From Pseudomonadales bacterium (GTDB lineage Bacteria; Pseudomonadota; Gammaproteobacteria; Pseudomonadales; Azotimanducaceae): a DNA stretch of 64,000 nucleotides. Of the stretch, positions 26,041 through 33,424 are shown piece after piece. The notes below the pieces were generated by a model that made no database searches, was not told the DNA's origin, and was given only the letters and a program-made list of their open reading frames with translations. Position 1 is the stretch's first letter. The number at the start of each line of letters is the position of its first letter. The translations under genes and the position numbers were made by a program. The stretch lies in the NCBI GenBank assembly GCA_041395945.1, contig JAWKZN010000001.1:1-64000 (forward strand), given 5' to 3'.

Positions 26041-27039
26041 TTACAGTGAGCGGGTGTAGGTATCGTAGGAGGCGCCTGCCGGGTCGAAATCGATGTCTGA
26101 AACGGCATCCCGCCACAGTGCGATCTGCCAGCTCCCGGTGGCACCCACCAGGGTGACTGCCGGAAACACCAGTTCCTGCCAGGGGTAGGCGTCCGCTGAA
26201 AAATCATCATCCGGATCGGTGCCGCAGAAGAATCCCAGGAAATTTCCGGAATCCAGCTGGGCGATCACGTCCGCGGGTGCGCCCCGGCTGCGGGCGAAGA
26301 CAACCTGTTCACGGACCTGTTCCCGGTTGAGCAATGCCAGCCGCCAGAGACGCCCGCTGCTGTTGAGCAGCAGCAGTCCGGGCGGGTCGCTCACCAGGTA
26401 GTACTCTATGAGTCGTTCGCGTCGCATCAGGTTTCTCACATAGCGGGCGATCACCGGATCGATGAGAAAGCGGGGTGGATTAATCGACAGGACCGACTTC
26501 AGGCGCGCCGTGTACTGGCTGAAGTACTCGCGCTGCAGTTCTTCGATGAAGCCCACGATCACCGACAGCGGATTGATCAGGTGCTTGGGGATGTAGCGGT
26601 GAATGAGTCCTGCATTGAAGGCCTGGACGGCGAGTTTTTCATCCGCCACCCCGGTGAGCAGAGCGCGGCGGATCAGGGCGTCATCGAGGGCGGCGCACAG
26701 TTCCAGTCCATCCATGCGTGGCATCGAGTAGTCCACGAGCAGCACGGAATTGCGGCGGAAGCGGTCCGGAAAGTTGATCTCCTGTTCGATGAGACTCAGA
26801 TCCAGTTCGATGAGCGCCCGGGAGCCTGACTGCAGCTGCATGCTGAAACATCGATCCATCAATGCCGGTAGATCGATGGGAGTCTGCAGGAAGGTCAGTG
26901 CTTTATGCGGATCGGTGAAGACCCGGGACGCCATGCCTGGCGGCAGTTCGAGATCCAGACTGGTGAGAAATGGTTCGTTGTCGTCCACGACGCAGACGGT
27001 GGTGGGGTGAAAATACGGTGGCAGTGCGAAATCCCGCAT
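26041..27039 (-). CDS. atypical response regulator with inserted receiver and unknown output domain
   Basis: This 332-residue protein begins with a CheY-like receiver whose parts are recognisable but widely spaced. The acidic pair is Asp19-Asp20 (VCVVDDN), the phosphoacceptor is Asp103 in LLVDYSMPRMDG, the switch residue is Thr129 (LLTG) and the Lys is Lys152 (YIPKHL). The acidic pair and phosphoacceptor are 83 residues apart instead of about 45, so roughly 40 residues are inserted after the first helix. Residues 165-332 match no domain I know. They contain helix-rich and mixed segments but no recognisable HTH, GGDEF, EAL or HPt motif. The gene follows an AmrZ-like gene by 5 bp and is surely co-transcribed with it. 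No histidine kinase is adjacent. Confidence 0.8.
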   Translation of the reverse strand: MRDFALPPYFHPTTVCVVDDNEPFLTSLDLELPPGMASRVFTDPHKALTFLQTPIDLPALMDRCFSMQLQSGSRALIELDLSLIEQEINFPDRFRRNSVLLVDYSMPRMDGLELCAALDDALIRRALLTGVADEKLAVQAFNAGLIHRYIPKHLINPLSVIVGFIEELQREYFSQYTARLKSVLSINPPRFLIDPVIARYVRNLMRRERLIEYYLVSDPPGLLLLNSSGRLWRLALLNREQVREQVVFARSRGAPADVIAQLDSGNFLGFFCGTDPDDDFSADAYPWQELVFPAVTLVGATGSWQIALWRDAVSDIDFDPAGASYDTYTRSL

Positions 27040-27044
27040 GCTGA

Positions 27045-27341
27045 TTATCCGATCAGCGCGCGCAGCGCGTCCCGTTTGTGTTCAGGCAGGCGCCGATAGC
27101 CGCGGATGAGGCGCTGCTCGTCTTCGGAGAGTTCCGGATGGAAGATGGCTTCGAAACGATCGTGCAGGGGCGGGGAGAGTAATGCGGCGGTCTGCGCGTC
27201 GTGCAGTTCGCTGAAGCTCATCTGCAGTCGGGCTACAATGTCCGAGTTCATGCTGCGCCGGTAATGACGGGCGGATTCGACGATCAGATCCCGCATACTT
27301 GGCGGCAGACGGACCATGTACTTGTAGGGTTGTTCTTTCAT
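27045..27341 (-). CDS. AmrZ/Arc-type ribbon-helix-helix DNA-binding protein
   Basis: This is a 98-residue transcription factor. YKYMVRLPPSMRDLIVESAR followed by RRSMNSDIVARLQMS is a full Arc-type ribbon-helix-helix. The strand YMVRLP contacts DNA, and the helices carry the RSMNSDI turn shared with Pseudomonas AmrZ (AlgZ), which controls alginate, motility and c-di-GMP genes. The C-terminal half (about 50-98) is longer than in Arc and probably supports oligomerisation. The start is the ATG at 27341; the frame opens a little earlier but without homology. The partner response regulator gene lies 5 bp downstream. Confidence 0.88.
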   Translation of the reverse strand: MKEQPYKYMVRLPPSMRDLIVESARHYRRSMNSDIVARLQMSFSELHDAQTAALLSPPLHDRFEAIFHPELSEDEQRLIRGYRRLPEHKRDALRALIG

Positions 27342-27423
27342 GATGCAGGTCCAGGTCGCGGCTGTAGACAACATGCCTGACCGAATTTATCCCCGAAATC
27401 CCACCGGCTCAAGAGATGGCTAA

Positions 27424-28209
27424 GTGATATCAATCCCGCCTGGAGAATCCGCTGTGCAACCACTGACCCGGGACAACATCCGTCTGGCGGCAACTGTCGT
27501 GCTGCTGCGGCAGCGCCGCACGGGCCCCGAGGTCTTCATGATGCAGCGGCCGGGGGGCGGCGATTTTCCGGATCTGCACGTGTTCCCGGGCGGCAAGCTG
27601 GACGCTGCGGATGTGCTTGATCCTTATGTCTCCGGCTGCAGTGACGCCACCGCCAATCGGCTGCTCGGTTTGAGCGGTGGCGGGCTGCGCTACTGGGTGG
27701 CCGCGATCCGGGAATGTTTCGAGGAGTGCGGGGTACTGCTGGCCCGCCGGCATGGGGCCTTTGTAAGACTCACCCAGGGCGCGGAAATGGAACGGTTCGC
27801 AGGCTACCGGCAGCAGCTCATCGATGGCGACCTCAGCATGGCCGAACTCTGTGAGCGTGAGCGCATCGTGCTCGCCGCCGACTGTCTCCTCTACCACAGC
27901 CACTGGATTACCCCAGAAATGGCTCCGAGGCGATTCGACACCCGCTTCTTTGTCGCCCGCATGCCGGCGCAGCAGGCGACCGCCGCCCACGCCACGGAAA
28001 CGGCGGACGCCCACTGGGTTTCTCCGAAATCGGCGCTCGCCGCCCACAGCAATGGTGACTGGCGGATGATCGCTCCTACCCTAATCACTCTGCAGACCCT
28101 CGCGGGTCACGATCGCGTGGATGCGATCTGGGAGGCGGTTCATGGGGAGCGGCATCTGCCCGAGCTTACCGACGAGTTACGCCATCAGGGCATGCACCCC
28201 TTAAGATGA
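27424..28209 (+). CDS. Nudix hydrolase, NUDT19-like with split Nudix box
   Basis: This is a 261-residue probable nucleoside-diphosphate-linked hydrolase. The domain starts at RLAATVVLLRQ. The Nudix signature is interrupted: the glycine-rich part FPGGKLDAAD is separated from RECFEECGVLLA (catalytic REx2EExG) by about 40 residues. This arrangement is typical of the NUDT19/RP2p-type branch that hydrolyses CoA derivatives. The substrate is inferred only. A GTG start at 27424 is used; a second in-frame GTG at 27454 is also possible. The ABC ATPase gene overlaps the last four bases. Confidence 0.86.
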   Translation: MISIPPGESAVQPLTRDNIRLAATVVLLRQRRTGPEVFMMQRPGGGDFPDLHVFPGGKLDAADVLDPYVSGCSDATANRLLGLSGGGLRYWVAAIRECFEECGVLLARRHGAFVRLTQGAEMERFAGYRQQLIDGDLSMAELCERERIVLAADCLLYHSHWITPEMAPRRFDTRFFVARMPAQQATAAHATETADAHWVSPKSALAAHSNGDWRMIAPTLITLQTLAGHDRVDAIWEAVHGERHLPELTDELRHQGMHPLR

Positions 28210-28907
28210 CGTATGCATCCGAGCCACAGAGCACCCCGAGGGGGGCGTGGCTTCTGCGTGTCGGCAACCTGAGCAGAAGCTCCCGGGATGCGGGTGAAAC
28301 CCGTCAGGTACTCAGTGGGGTGTCCTTCGAACTGGCGGCTGGCGAAGTACTCGCCGTCACCGGACCGAGCGGCTCAGGAAAATCCACACTGCTGAATCTC
28401 CTGGCCGGCGTACTCCCTGCCGATTCCGGCAGCATCGCGCTGGCGCTGCCGGATCGTGTCGCCGACTACGCGCGTCTCAGCCCGGGGGCGTTACGCAGGC
28501 TGCGACGGCGCCACATCGGCTACGTGTTTCAGTTCTTCAATCTGGTACCCACACTCACCGTGCGGGAAAACGTGCTGCTGCCCCTGGAACTCAACCGACG
28601 CGGCGACCTCGCAGCCGGTGCGCTCGCCCGTCTGCAGACGCTTGGCCTCGGCGCCCGGCTGGATGATTTCCCGGAACACCTGTCCGGGGGTGAAAGACAG
28701 CGCACGGCCATCGCGAGAGCGCTGGCGCATCGTCCCGAACTGGTGATCGCCGACGAGCCCACGGGTAACCTCGACGCGAACAATGCGCAACGGGTGAGCG
28801 ACCTCCTCATGCGGGAAGTTCGCGAGCTCGGCTCCGTGCTGGTGATTGCCACACACAATGAAGCGATCGCCGCGAGCGCCGATCGTGTGTTGCGGCTGGG
28901 CGCTTGA
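28206..28907 (+). CDS. ABC transporter ATPase, LolD/MacB-like
   Basis: This is a 233-residue ATPase. Walker A is GPSGSGKST, the Q-loop is YVFQFFNLVPTLTVRENVLLPLEL (typical of the LolD/MacB/FtsE branch), the signature is LSGGERQR and Walker B is VIADEPTGNLD. The switch His is in IATHNE. It partners the FtsX-type permease encoded next (ATPase stop and permease TTG start overlap as TTGA). Members of this branch move lipoproteins, lipids or peptides out of the inner membrane rather than import solutes. Confidence 0.93.
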   Translation: MTYASEPQSTPRGAWLLRVGNLSRSSRDAGETRQVLSGVSFELAAGEVLAVTGPSGSGKSTLLNLLAGVLPADSGSIALALPDRVADYARLSPGALRRLRRRHIGYVFQFFNLVPTLTVRENVLLPLELNRRGDLAAGALARLQTLGLGARLDDFPEHLSGGERQRTAIARALAHRPELVIADEPTGNLDANNAQRVSDLLMREVRELGSVLVIATHNEAIAASADRVLRLGA

Positions 28908-31246
28908 ATCTCTTAAGCCTCAGTCAACTGCGGTTTTTAACGCGCACGCCGTGGAGCACGTTCACCCTTTTTGCAGGCATTCTGGTGGGCATTGCGTCCA
29001 TCGTTGCAGTGCATCTGATCAGCGCTCGTATCGCAGACGAACTGGCGGCGACCACACCCGCCCACCTGCAGGGGTTTACGCACCTCGTTGAGCGGGCGGA
29101 CCTGTCAGCGGATGCTTACTTCAGTCTGCGGCGGGAATGGCGTGCGGGTCGTCACCCGGAGATCCGTGCCCTGATGCCCGTGGTCGATGGTCGCTGGGAC
29201 TTTCGCACCGGTTCCGGGTTTACCGTCGCCGGAGTGGACGCCCTCGCCGGGTTCCGAGGTACCGCAGCCATCGGACTCCTGGCACCCGGTCAGGTCGTGC
29301 TCGGCACCGGTGCGGGCATCCCGGTGGGCACCCGTCTCGATGGCCGCTTCGAAGTCGTTGCCACGGTGGATGCCATTCCGGACGGGCTGCTGCTGACGGA
29401 TATCGGTACTGCACAGGTCATGCTGGGTCTCGACGAACAGACCCTGTCGCGCATTGTGGTGAGTGTGGTCAACCCCTGGTCCCGCCTTTATGAAGTGATG
29501 GAGTCTCTGCTGCCCGGATTCTCGGCCGGTTTCCCGCCGCCGGACTGGACACTGCCCGGCTGGCGCATCCGGGCTATGGAGGAGGAGCTTCCCAGTCTCG
29601 CCTTCGGTCGCTCGGTACTCTTCAATCTCGGCGCCTTGAGCTCGCTGGCCCTGCTGGTGTCCTGGCTGCTTGTCTACCAGGTCGGCATCATCTGGCTGCG
29701 GCGTCGCCGGCCGGTCATGGATCGGCTGGTGCTGATGGGTGTCTCGAATGGTGAACTGCTCCGCGGGCATCTGCTCAGTCTGCTGCTGCTGGCGATTCCG
29801 GCCGCGCTGCTGGCCCTGCTGCTTGGAAGCTGGCTGGCTGCCGCACTGACCCGATTCGCCACGGCGGGACTTGGCCTGGTAATCGCCGGTTCGGGACCGG
29901 ATGTCTGGGTGCTGCTCAAGGCACTCGGCAGCGCGGTCTTCGCCGCTCTGCTCGGGGGCACTCTGGCATTCAGGCGGGAGTGGCAGACACCGGAGAAGAA
30001 CTCTGCTGGCTGGTGGCCGCTGGCCGTGCTCGGCGTATGCGGTCTGGCGGGACCGCTGGTCACCCAGGCGCTCTGGGGTGGCTTCCTGAGCATTCTGGTG
30101 GTTGGACTGCTGGCAGTGCTCGTGGTCTTTCCCCTGCTTCTGAAACTGCGCCAGTGGAGTCACCGGGTGCGCGGCTTGAGTCTGCTCTCACGGCTGGGTG
30201 TGCGTGAGCTTGTCTGGTATCCGGGTGATCTTGCGGTTGCCGCAGGTGCACTCGCTCTGGCGCTCGCCACCAGTTTCGCAATCTCTGTGATGGTGGACAG
30301 TTTTCGACAGGATTTCAGCGCCATGCTCGAGATGCGCATGGCGCAGGATCTCTATGTGCGCGCCTCTCCTGAAATGCTCGAGCCGGTAACTGCCTGGCTT
30401 GCCGAACGCGACGATGTCATCGCGATTGACGCTTACGGCTCGATAGAAACCCGGATCGCCGGTCGGCCGGTAGAGCTTGGATTTACCGAATTCGACGTCG
30501 CCGAAGGGCGCCGCTACGGACATCCCGGCGCGCTGCCGGCCGGAGAGTGCCTGATCAGCGAACGGCTTGCCCGGACGCTCGGTGTGGGTGTTGGTGATCC
30601 TGTCAACCTGGACCCAGGCGTTACCCTGCCACAGTTGCGTGTGGCCGGCATTTTCCCCGGGTATGGCGATGTAACCTCCCGGGTGCTTGTGGATGTTTCC
30701 ACACTGCGGACGCCGGGATACGGCTCCCGTTTTGATCGGCTGGGTGTACGCGCCGGCAATCCCGGTGAACTGGCTGCACTGTTGAGTACGCAGTTTCCGG
30801 AGCTGGTCCTGGAGCAGCGCGACAGTCTGCGGAGCCAGGCCCTGCGGATCTTCGATCAGACTTTCGCCATAACCGGGGCGCTGACCCTGCTTGCACTGCT
30901 GGTGGCGGGGGTGGCGCTTTACAACGCGCTGCTTGCGCTGCGGCTTACCCAGAATCGGTCGATGCGGCTGCTGGATATGCTGGGTGTCAGTGCAGGCGAG
31001 CGCTGGCTGGTAGCGGCAGCACGCTCGCTGGCGGTGGGTGGCGTGGCGTTGTTCATCGCGCTGCCCATGGGTGCTCTGATGGGCTGGCTGTTGTGTGCGG
31101 TGATCAATCCGCGAGCCTTCGGCTGGAGTCTGCACCTTCAGCTGAGCTGGCAGTCCCTGCTGCCGACGGTGCTCGCGGCGGTGGTCGCAGTTGCAGTAGT
31201 TGCGCTGCTGCCAACGCCGGTGGAGGCCTTCGATGAGGGAGACTGA
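28904..31246 (+). CDS. FtsX/MacB-type ABC transporter permease, duplicated
   Basis: This is a 780-residue inner membrane protein with two tandem FtsX-like units. An N-terminal helix (STFTLFAGILVGIASIV) is followed by a periplasmic domain and three helices to about residue 400. A second N-terminal helix (about 445-465) leads to a second periplasmic domain and three C-terminal helices, the last block being LLPTVLAAVVAVAVVALLPT. This resembles the permeases encoded with AttH-like lipocalins. The start is TTG, overlapping the ATPase gene by four bases. The downstream lipoprotein gene begins 14 bp before its stop, so the three genes are translationally coupled. Confidence 0.9.
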   Translation: MNLLSLSQLRFLTRTPWSTFTLFAGILVGIASIVAVHLISARIADELAATTPAHLQGFTHLVERADLSADAYFSLRREWRAGRHPEIRALMPVVDGRWDFRTGSGFTVAGVDALAGFRGTAAIGLLAPGQVVLGTGAGIPVGTRLDGRFEVVATVDAIPDGLLLTDIGTAQVMLGLDEQTLSRIVVSVVNPWSRLYEVMESLLPGFSAGFPPPDWTLPGWRIRAMEEELPSLAFGRSVLFNLGALSSLALLVSWLLVYQVGIIWLRRRRPVMDRLVLMGVSNGELLRGHLLSLLLLAIPAALLALLLGSWLAAALTRFATAGLGLVIAGSGPDVWVLLKALGSAVFAALLGGTLAFRREWQTPEKNSAGWWPLAVLGVCGLAGPLVTQALWGGFLSILVVGLLAVLVVFPLLLKLRQWSHRVRGLSLLSRLGVRELVWYPGDLAVAAGALALALATSFAISVMVDSFRQDFSAMLEMRMAQDLYVRASPEMLEPVTAWLAERDDVIAIDAYGSIETRIAGRPVELGFTEFDVAEGRRYGHPGALPAGECLISERLARTLGVGVGDPVNLDPGVTLPQLRVAGIFPGYGDVTSRVLVDVSTLRTPGYGSRFDRLGVRAGNPGELAALLSTQFPELVLEQRDSLRSQALRIFDQTFAITGALTLLALLVAGVALYNALLALRLTQNRSMRLLDMLGVSAGERWLVAAARSLAVGGVALFIALPMGALMGWLLCAVINPRAFGWSLHLQLSWQSLLPTVLAAVVAVAVVALLPTPVEAFDEGD

Positions 31247-32432
31247 CCTGCAGCGGTCAGCCCGCCTGGCGCCGACACGGAAGCGAACTCTGATTTCGGC
31301 CATGATCTCTGTCCTGCTGCTGAGTGCGGGCGCCTGTGATGCACCGGAACCGGCCGGGGTCGCCGGCGCGGGTCAATTGCGTCTGGGTGCGGTGCTCGGG
31401 AGTGACAACACTTCGGGTTTTCAGAGAGCCGAGGGTGTCGTGCCGCTGGTTTTTCCGGAAGATCTGGGTGCACATCCGGCTTTCCGCAGTGAATGGTGGT
31501 ACCTCACCCTGCTGCTGGAAGCCGATGCAGCCTCTGCGGCCACTTCCGAGTTCGGTGTGCAGTTCACACTGTTCCGTCAGGCCCTTACACCCGCCCGGCC
31601 GGTATCGGACAACGCCTGGCTCACTCCCCAGGTGTTTCTTGCCCATTTCGCCCTGACCGATGTCGGGCAGCAGTCCCACCGTGCTTACGAGCGCGCGGCC
31701 AGAGGCCATCCCCAGCTGGCCGGCGTGCAGGCCCGGCCCTTCCGCGCCTGGCTCGAAGACTGGGTACTGGAAGCGGATGCGCGCAACCCGGATGTCTGGC
31801 GTCTGCGGCTTCTCAGCGGTGCCGGTGGCGCTGCTCCGGATGCTGTGAATCTGACCCTTGATGCAGGCGCGCCGCCGATCCTGCAGGGTGATGCGGGATT
31901 GAGCTGGAAAGGACCGGATCAGGCCTCCTACTACTACTCCGTTCCCCGCATGCCGGTGAAGGGCACACTGACCAGCGCGGGAGAAAACTATGCCGTTACG
32001 GGCAGCGGCTGGCTGGATCGGGAATGGAGCACCAGCGTCCTGGGCGCAGGTCAGGTGGGCTGGGACTGGTTTGCCCTGACGCTGGACGACGGGCGCAGCC
32101 TGATGGTGTTCCAGCTGCGGCGCGATGACGGCGGGCGGGACGACTTCGATCAGGGTCTGCTCATTGATGCGGCAGGCGGCAGCCGGCACCTGTCTGCACG
32201 GGACTTCACCCTCACGCCGCTGCGCTACTGGCGGGATGGCCGGGGTGTGAACTGGCCGGTGGAATGGACGCTGTCTGTGGACGGTTCGCAGTATCGTCTT
32301 GCAGCAGCGGTTGACGACCAGCGTATGAATACGACCATCACCTACTGGGAAGGTCTGATCGACGTGCTGTCCCCATCGGGGGAACGGAGCGGTCGGGGAT
32401 ATATGGAGCTGACAGGTTATGAAAGAGAGTGA
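31233..32432 (+). CDS. AttH/CrtC-like lipocalin lipoprotein
   Basis: This is a 399-residue exported protein. A basic N-region (RLAPTRKRT) and hydrophobic helix end in a lipobox-like SAGAC (Cys35), so it is probably lipidated. The mature part has AttH/carotenoid 1,2-hydratase-like features: HPAFRSEWWYLTLLL at the start, QFTLFRQALTP, FLAHFALTDV, YYYSVPRMPVKGTL, GSGWLDREW, and a final TYWEGLID. These form paired calycin-like beta-barrels. Gene sets of ABC ATPase, FtsX permease and AttH occur in many proteobacteria, including the Agrobacterium att region. A role in receiving or handing on a lipid from the transporter is plausible but inferred. It overlaps both neighbours. Confidence 0.87.
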   Translation: MRETDLQRSARLAPTRKRTLISAMISVLLLSAGACDAPEPAGVAGAGQLRLGAVLGSDNTSGFQRAEGVVPLVFPEDLGAHPAFRSEWWYLTLLLEADAASAATSEFGVQFTLFRQALTPARPVSDNAWLTPQVFLAHFALTDVGQQSHRAYERAARGHPQLAGVQARPFRAWLEDWVLEADARNPDVWRLRLLSGAGGAAPDAVNLTLDAGAPPILQGDAGLSWKGPDQASYYYSVPRMPVKGTLTSAGENYAVTGSGWLDREWSTSVLGAGQVGWDWFALTLDDGRSLMVFQLRRDDGGRDDFDQGLLIDAAGGSRHLSARDFTLTPLRYWRDGRGVNWPVEWTLSVDGSQYRLAAAVDDQRMNTTITYWEGLIDVLSPSGERSGRGYMELTGYERE

Positions 32433-33006
32433 TCTGCTGTGGAAGCGGGTGTCGACCCGGCCGGGGCCGGACCTGAAACTGTTCCAGGCACGCTGGGATG
32501 CCATGGAGCACCCGGTCAGCGGCTGGGTGATGGACCGGCTGGTGCTGGAGTCCGTGGACTGGGTGAATCTGGTGGCCATCACACCCGCCGGTGAGAGTGT
32601 GATGGTGCGTCAGTACCGCTTTGGTGTGGGCTATCCGACCCTGGAGACACCGGGGGGCATGGTGGATGCAGGGGAAGACGCTCTGACTGCCGCGCGCCGG
32701 GAACTCGAAGAAGAAACGGGTTTCACCGGGAATGACTGGCGCTATCTGGGCGCCGTCGAGCCCAACCCGGCCTTTCACAACCACCTGTGCCATCACTGGC
32801 TGGCTGTGGGGGTGGAACGCACGGCCGCTCAGCAGCCCGGTGCAGGGGAGCAGATCCGGGTCGAACTGCTCACCGAGGCCGAGGTTCGCCGCGCCGTTCA
32901 GGATGGCACCATCCGGCATGCCCTGGCGCTGTCTGCTCTGGCCCGGGTATTCGACCTGTGGCCGCGACCCTTCGTGCAAAGCTGGCCTGCCGTCAAAATA
33001 TTCTAA
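32419..33006 (+). CDS. Nudix hydrolase, ADP-sugar pyrophosphatase-like
   Basis: This is a 195-residue cytoplasmic enzyme with an intact Nudix box GGMVDAGEDALTAARRELEEETGF (the 23-residue GX5EX7REUXEEXGU pattern). It is preceded by the VMVRQYRFGVG segment usual in ADP-ribose/ADP-sugar pyrophosphatases. The PNPAFHNHLCHHWLA segment following the box is also typical of this group. Exact substrate unknown. It overlaps the AttH-like gene by 14 bp, so it is the last member of the ABC/lipocalin operon even though the biochemical connection is unclear. Confidence 0.91.
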   Translation: MKESDLLWKRVSTRPGPDLKLFQARWDAMEHPVSGWVMDRLVLESVDWVNLVAITPAGESVMVRQYRFGVGYPTLETPGGMVDAGEDALTAARRELEEETGFTGNDWRYLGAVEPNPAFHNHLCHHWLAVGVERTAAQQPGAGEQIRVELLTEAEVRRAVQDGTIRHALALSALARVFDLWPRPFVQSWPAVKIF

Positions 33007-33057
33007 GACGTGGACTTGGAGGAGGCGTTATCCACATGCGGGGGTGGGCTGGGGTAT

Positions 33058-33090
33058 GGCGGACCTCGCTCCGGCGCTCCGCGCTACCCT
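33058..33090. repeat. fragment of a dispersed intergenic repeat
   Basis: These 33 bases match 43178-43210 with only two differences (core ACCTCGCTCCGGCGCTCCG). The flanking 23-bp arms of the element at 43154-43297 are not preserved here, except for a loosely similar GGCTGGGG upstream. It is probably a degenerate copy of the same element. Confidence 0.75.
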
Positions 33091-33289
33091 CCCTCACGAC
33101 TGCGTTCGATAACCAACGAATCCCCGTCCCGAGCCCGAGCGTCCCTTCACAGGGATCTGCCGCCACCCCGCAGCCGCGAACCGGCGACAGATCCGGGCTA
33201 GGAAGCCCCGGGAAAATTCGTCACAATGGCGCGTCCTCCGGGAGGGTGGACGGTTCAAGGACACCGGCATTTCCCGGATGGAATGCAGA

Positions 33290-33326
33290 CGGCCGATCGG
33301 CCGCGGTTTGCTGTCCGACGTCGGAC
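33290..33326. promoter_or_regulatory. paired perfect 14-bp palindromes upstream of the GGDEF-EAL gene
   Basis: CGGCCGATCGGCCG (33290-33303) and GTCCGACGTCGGAC (33313-33326) are perfect palindromes whose centres are 23 bp apart, about two helical turns. They lie about 100-135 bp before the start codon. This is the expected geometry for two dimers of one or two regulators binding the same DNA face. Confidence 0.45.
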
Positions 33327-33424
33327 TGGAGGTTCTGGTGGACACACTCCGGTTGTCATCCGGAAGTTCCCGGCCGATACTCCACCGGTCGGATACTTAG
33401 TCAAGCAGATAGTCGAGCAGCGAG

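Larger units (their letters stand above)
33007..33424. other. 418-bp non-coding region with repeat fragment and palindromes
   Basis: I see no supportable gene here. The region holds a fragment (33058-33090) related to the inverted-repeat element at 43154-43297, and two perfect 14-bp palindromes (33290-33303 and 33313-33326). The latter presumably belong to the control region of the downstream signalling gene. No terminator with a T-run follows the Nudix gene. Confidence 0.6.
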
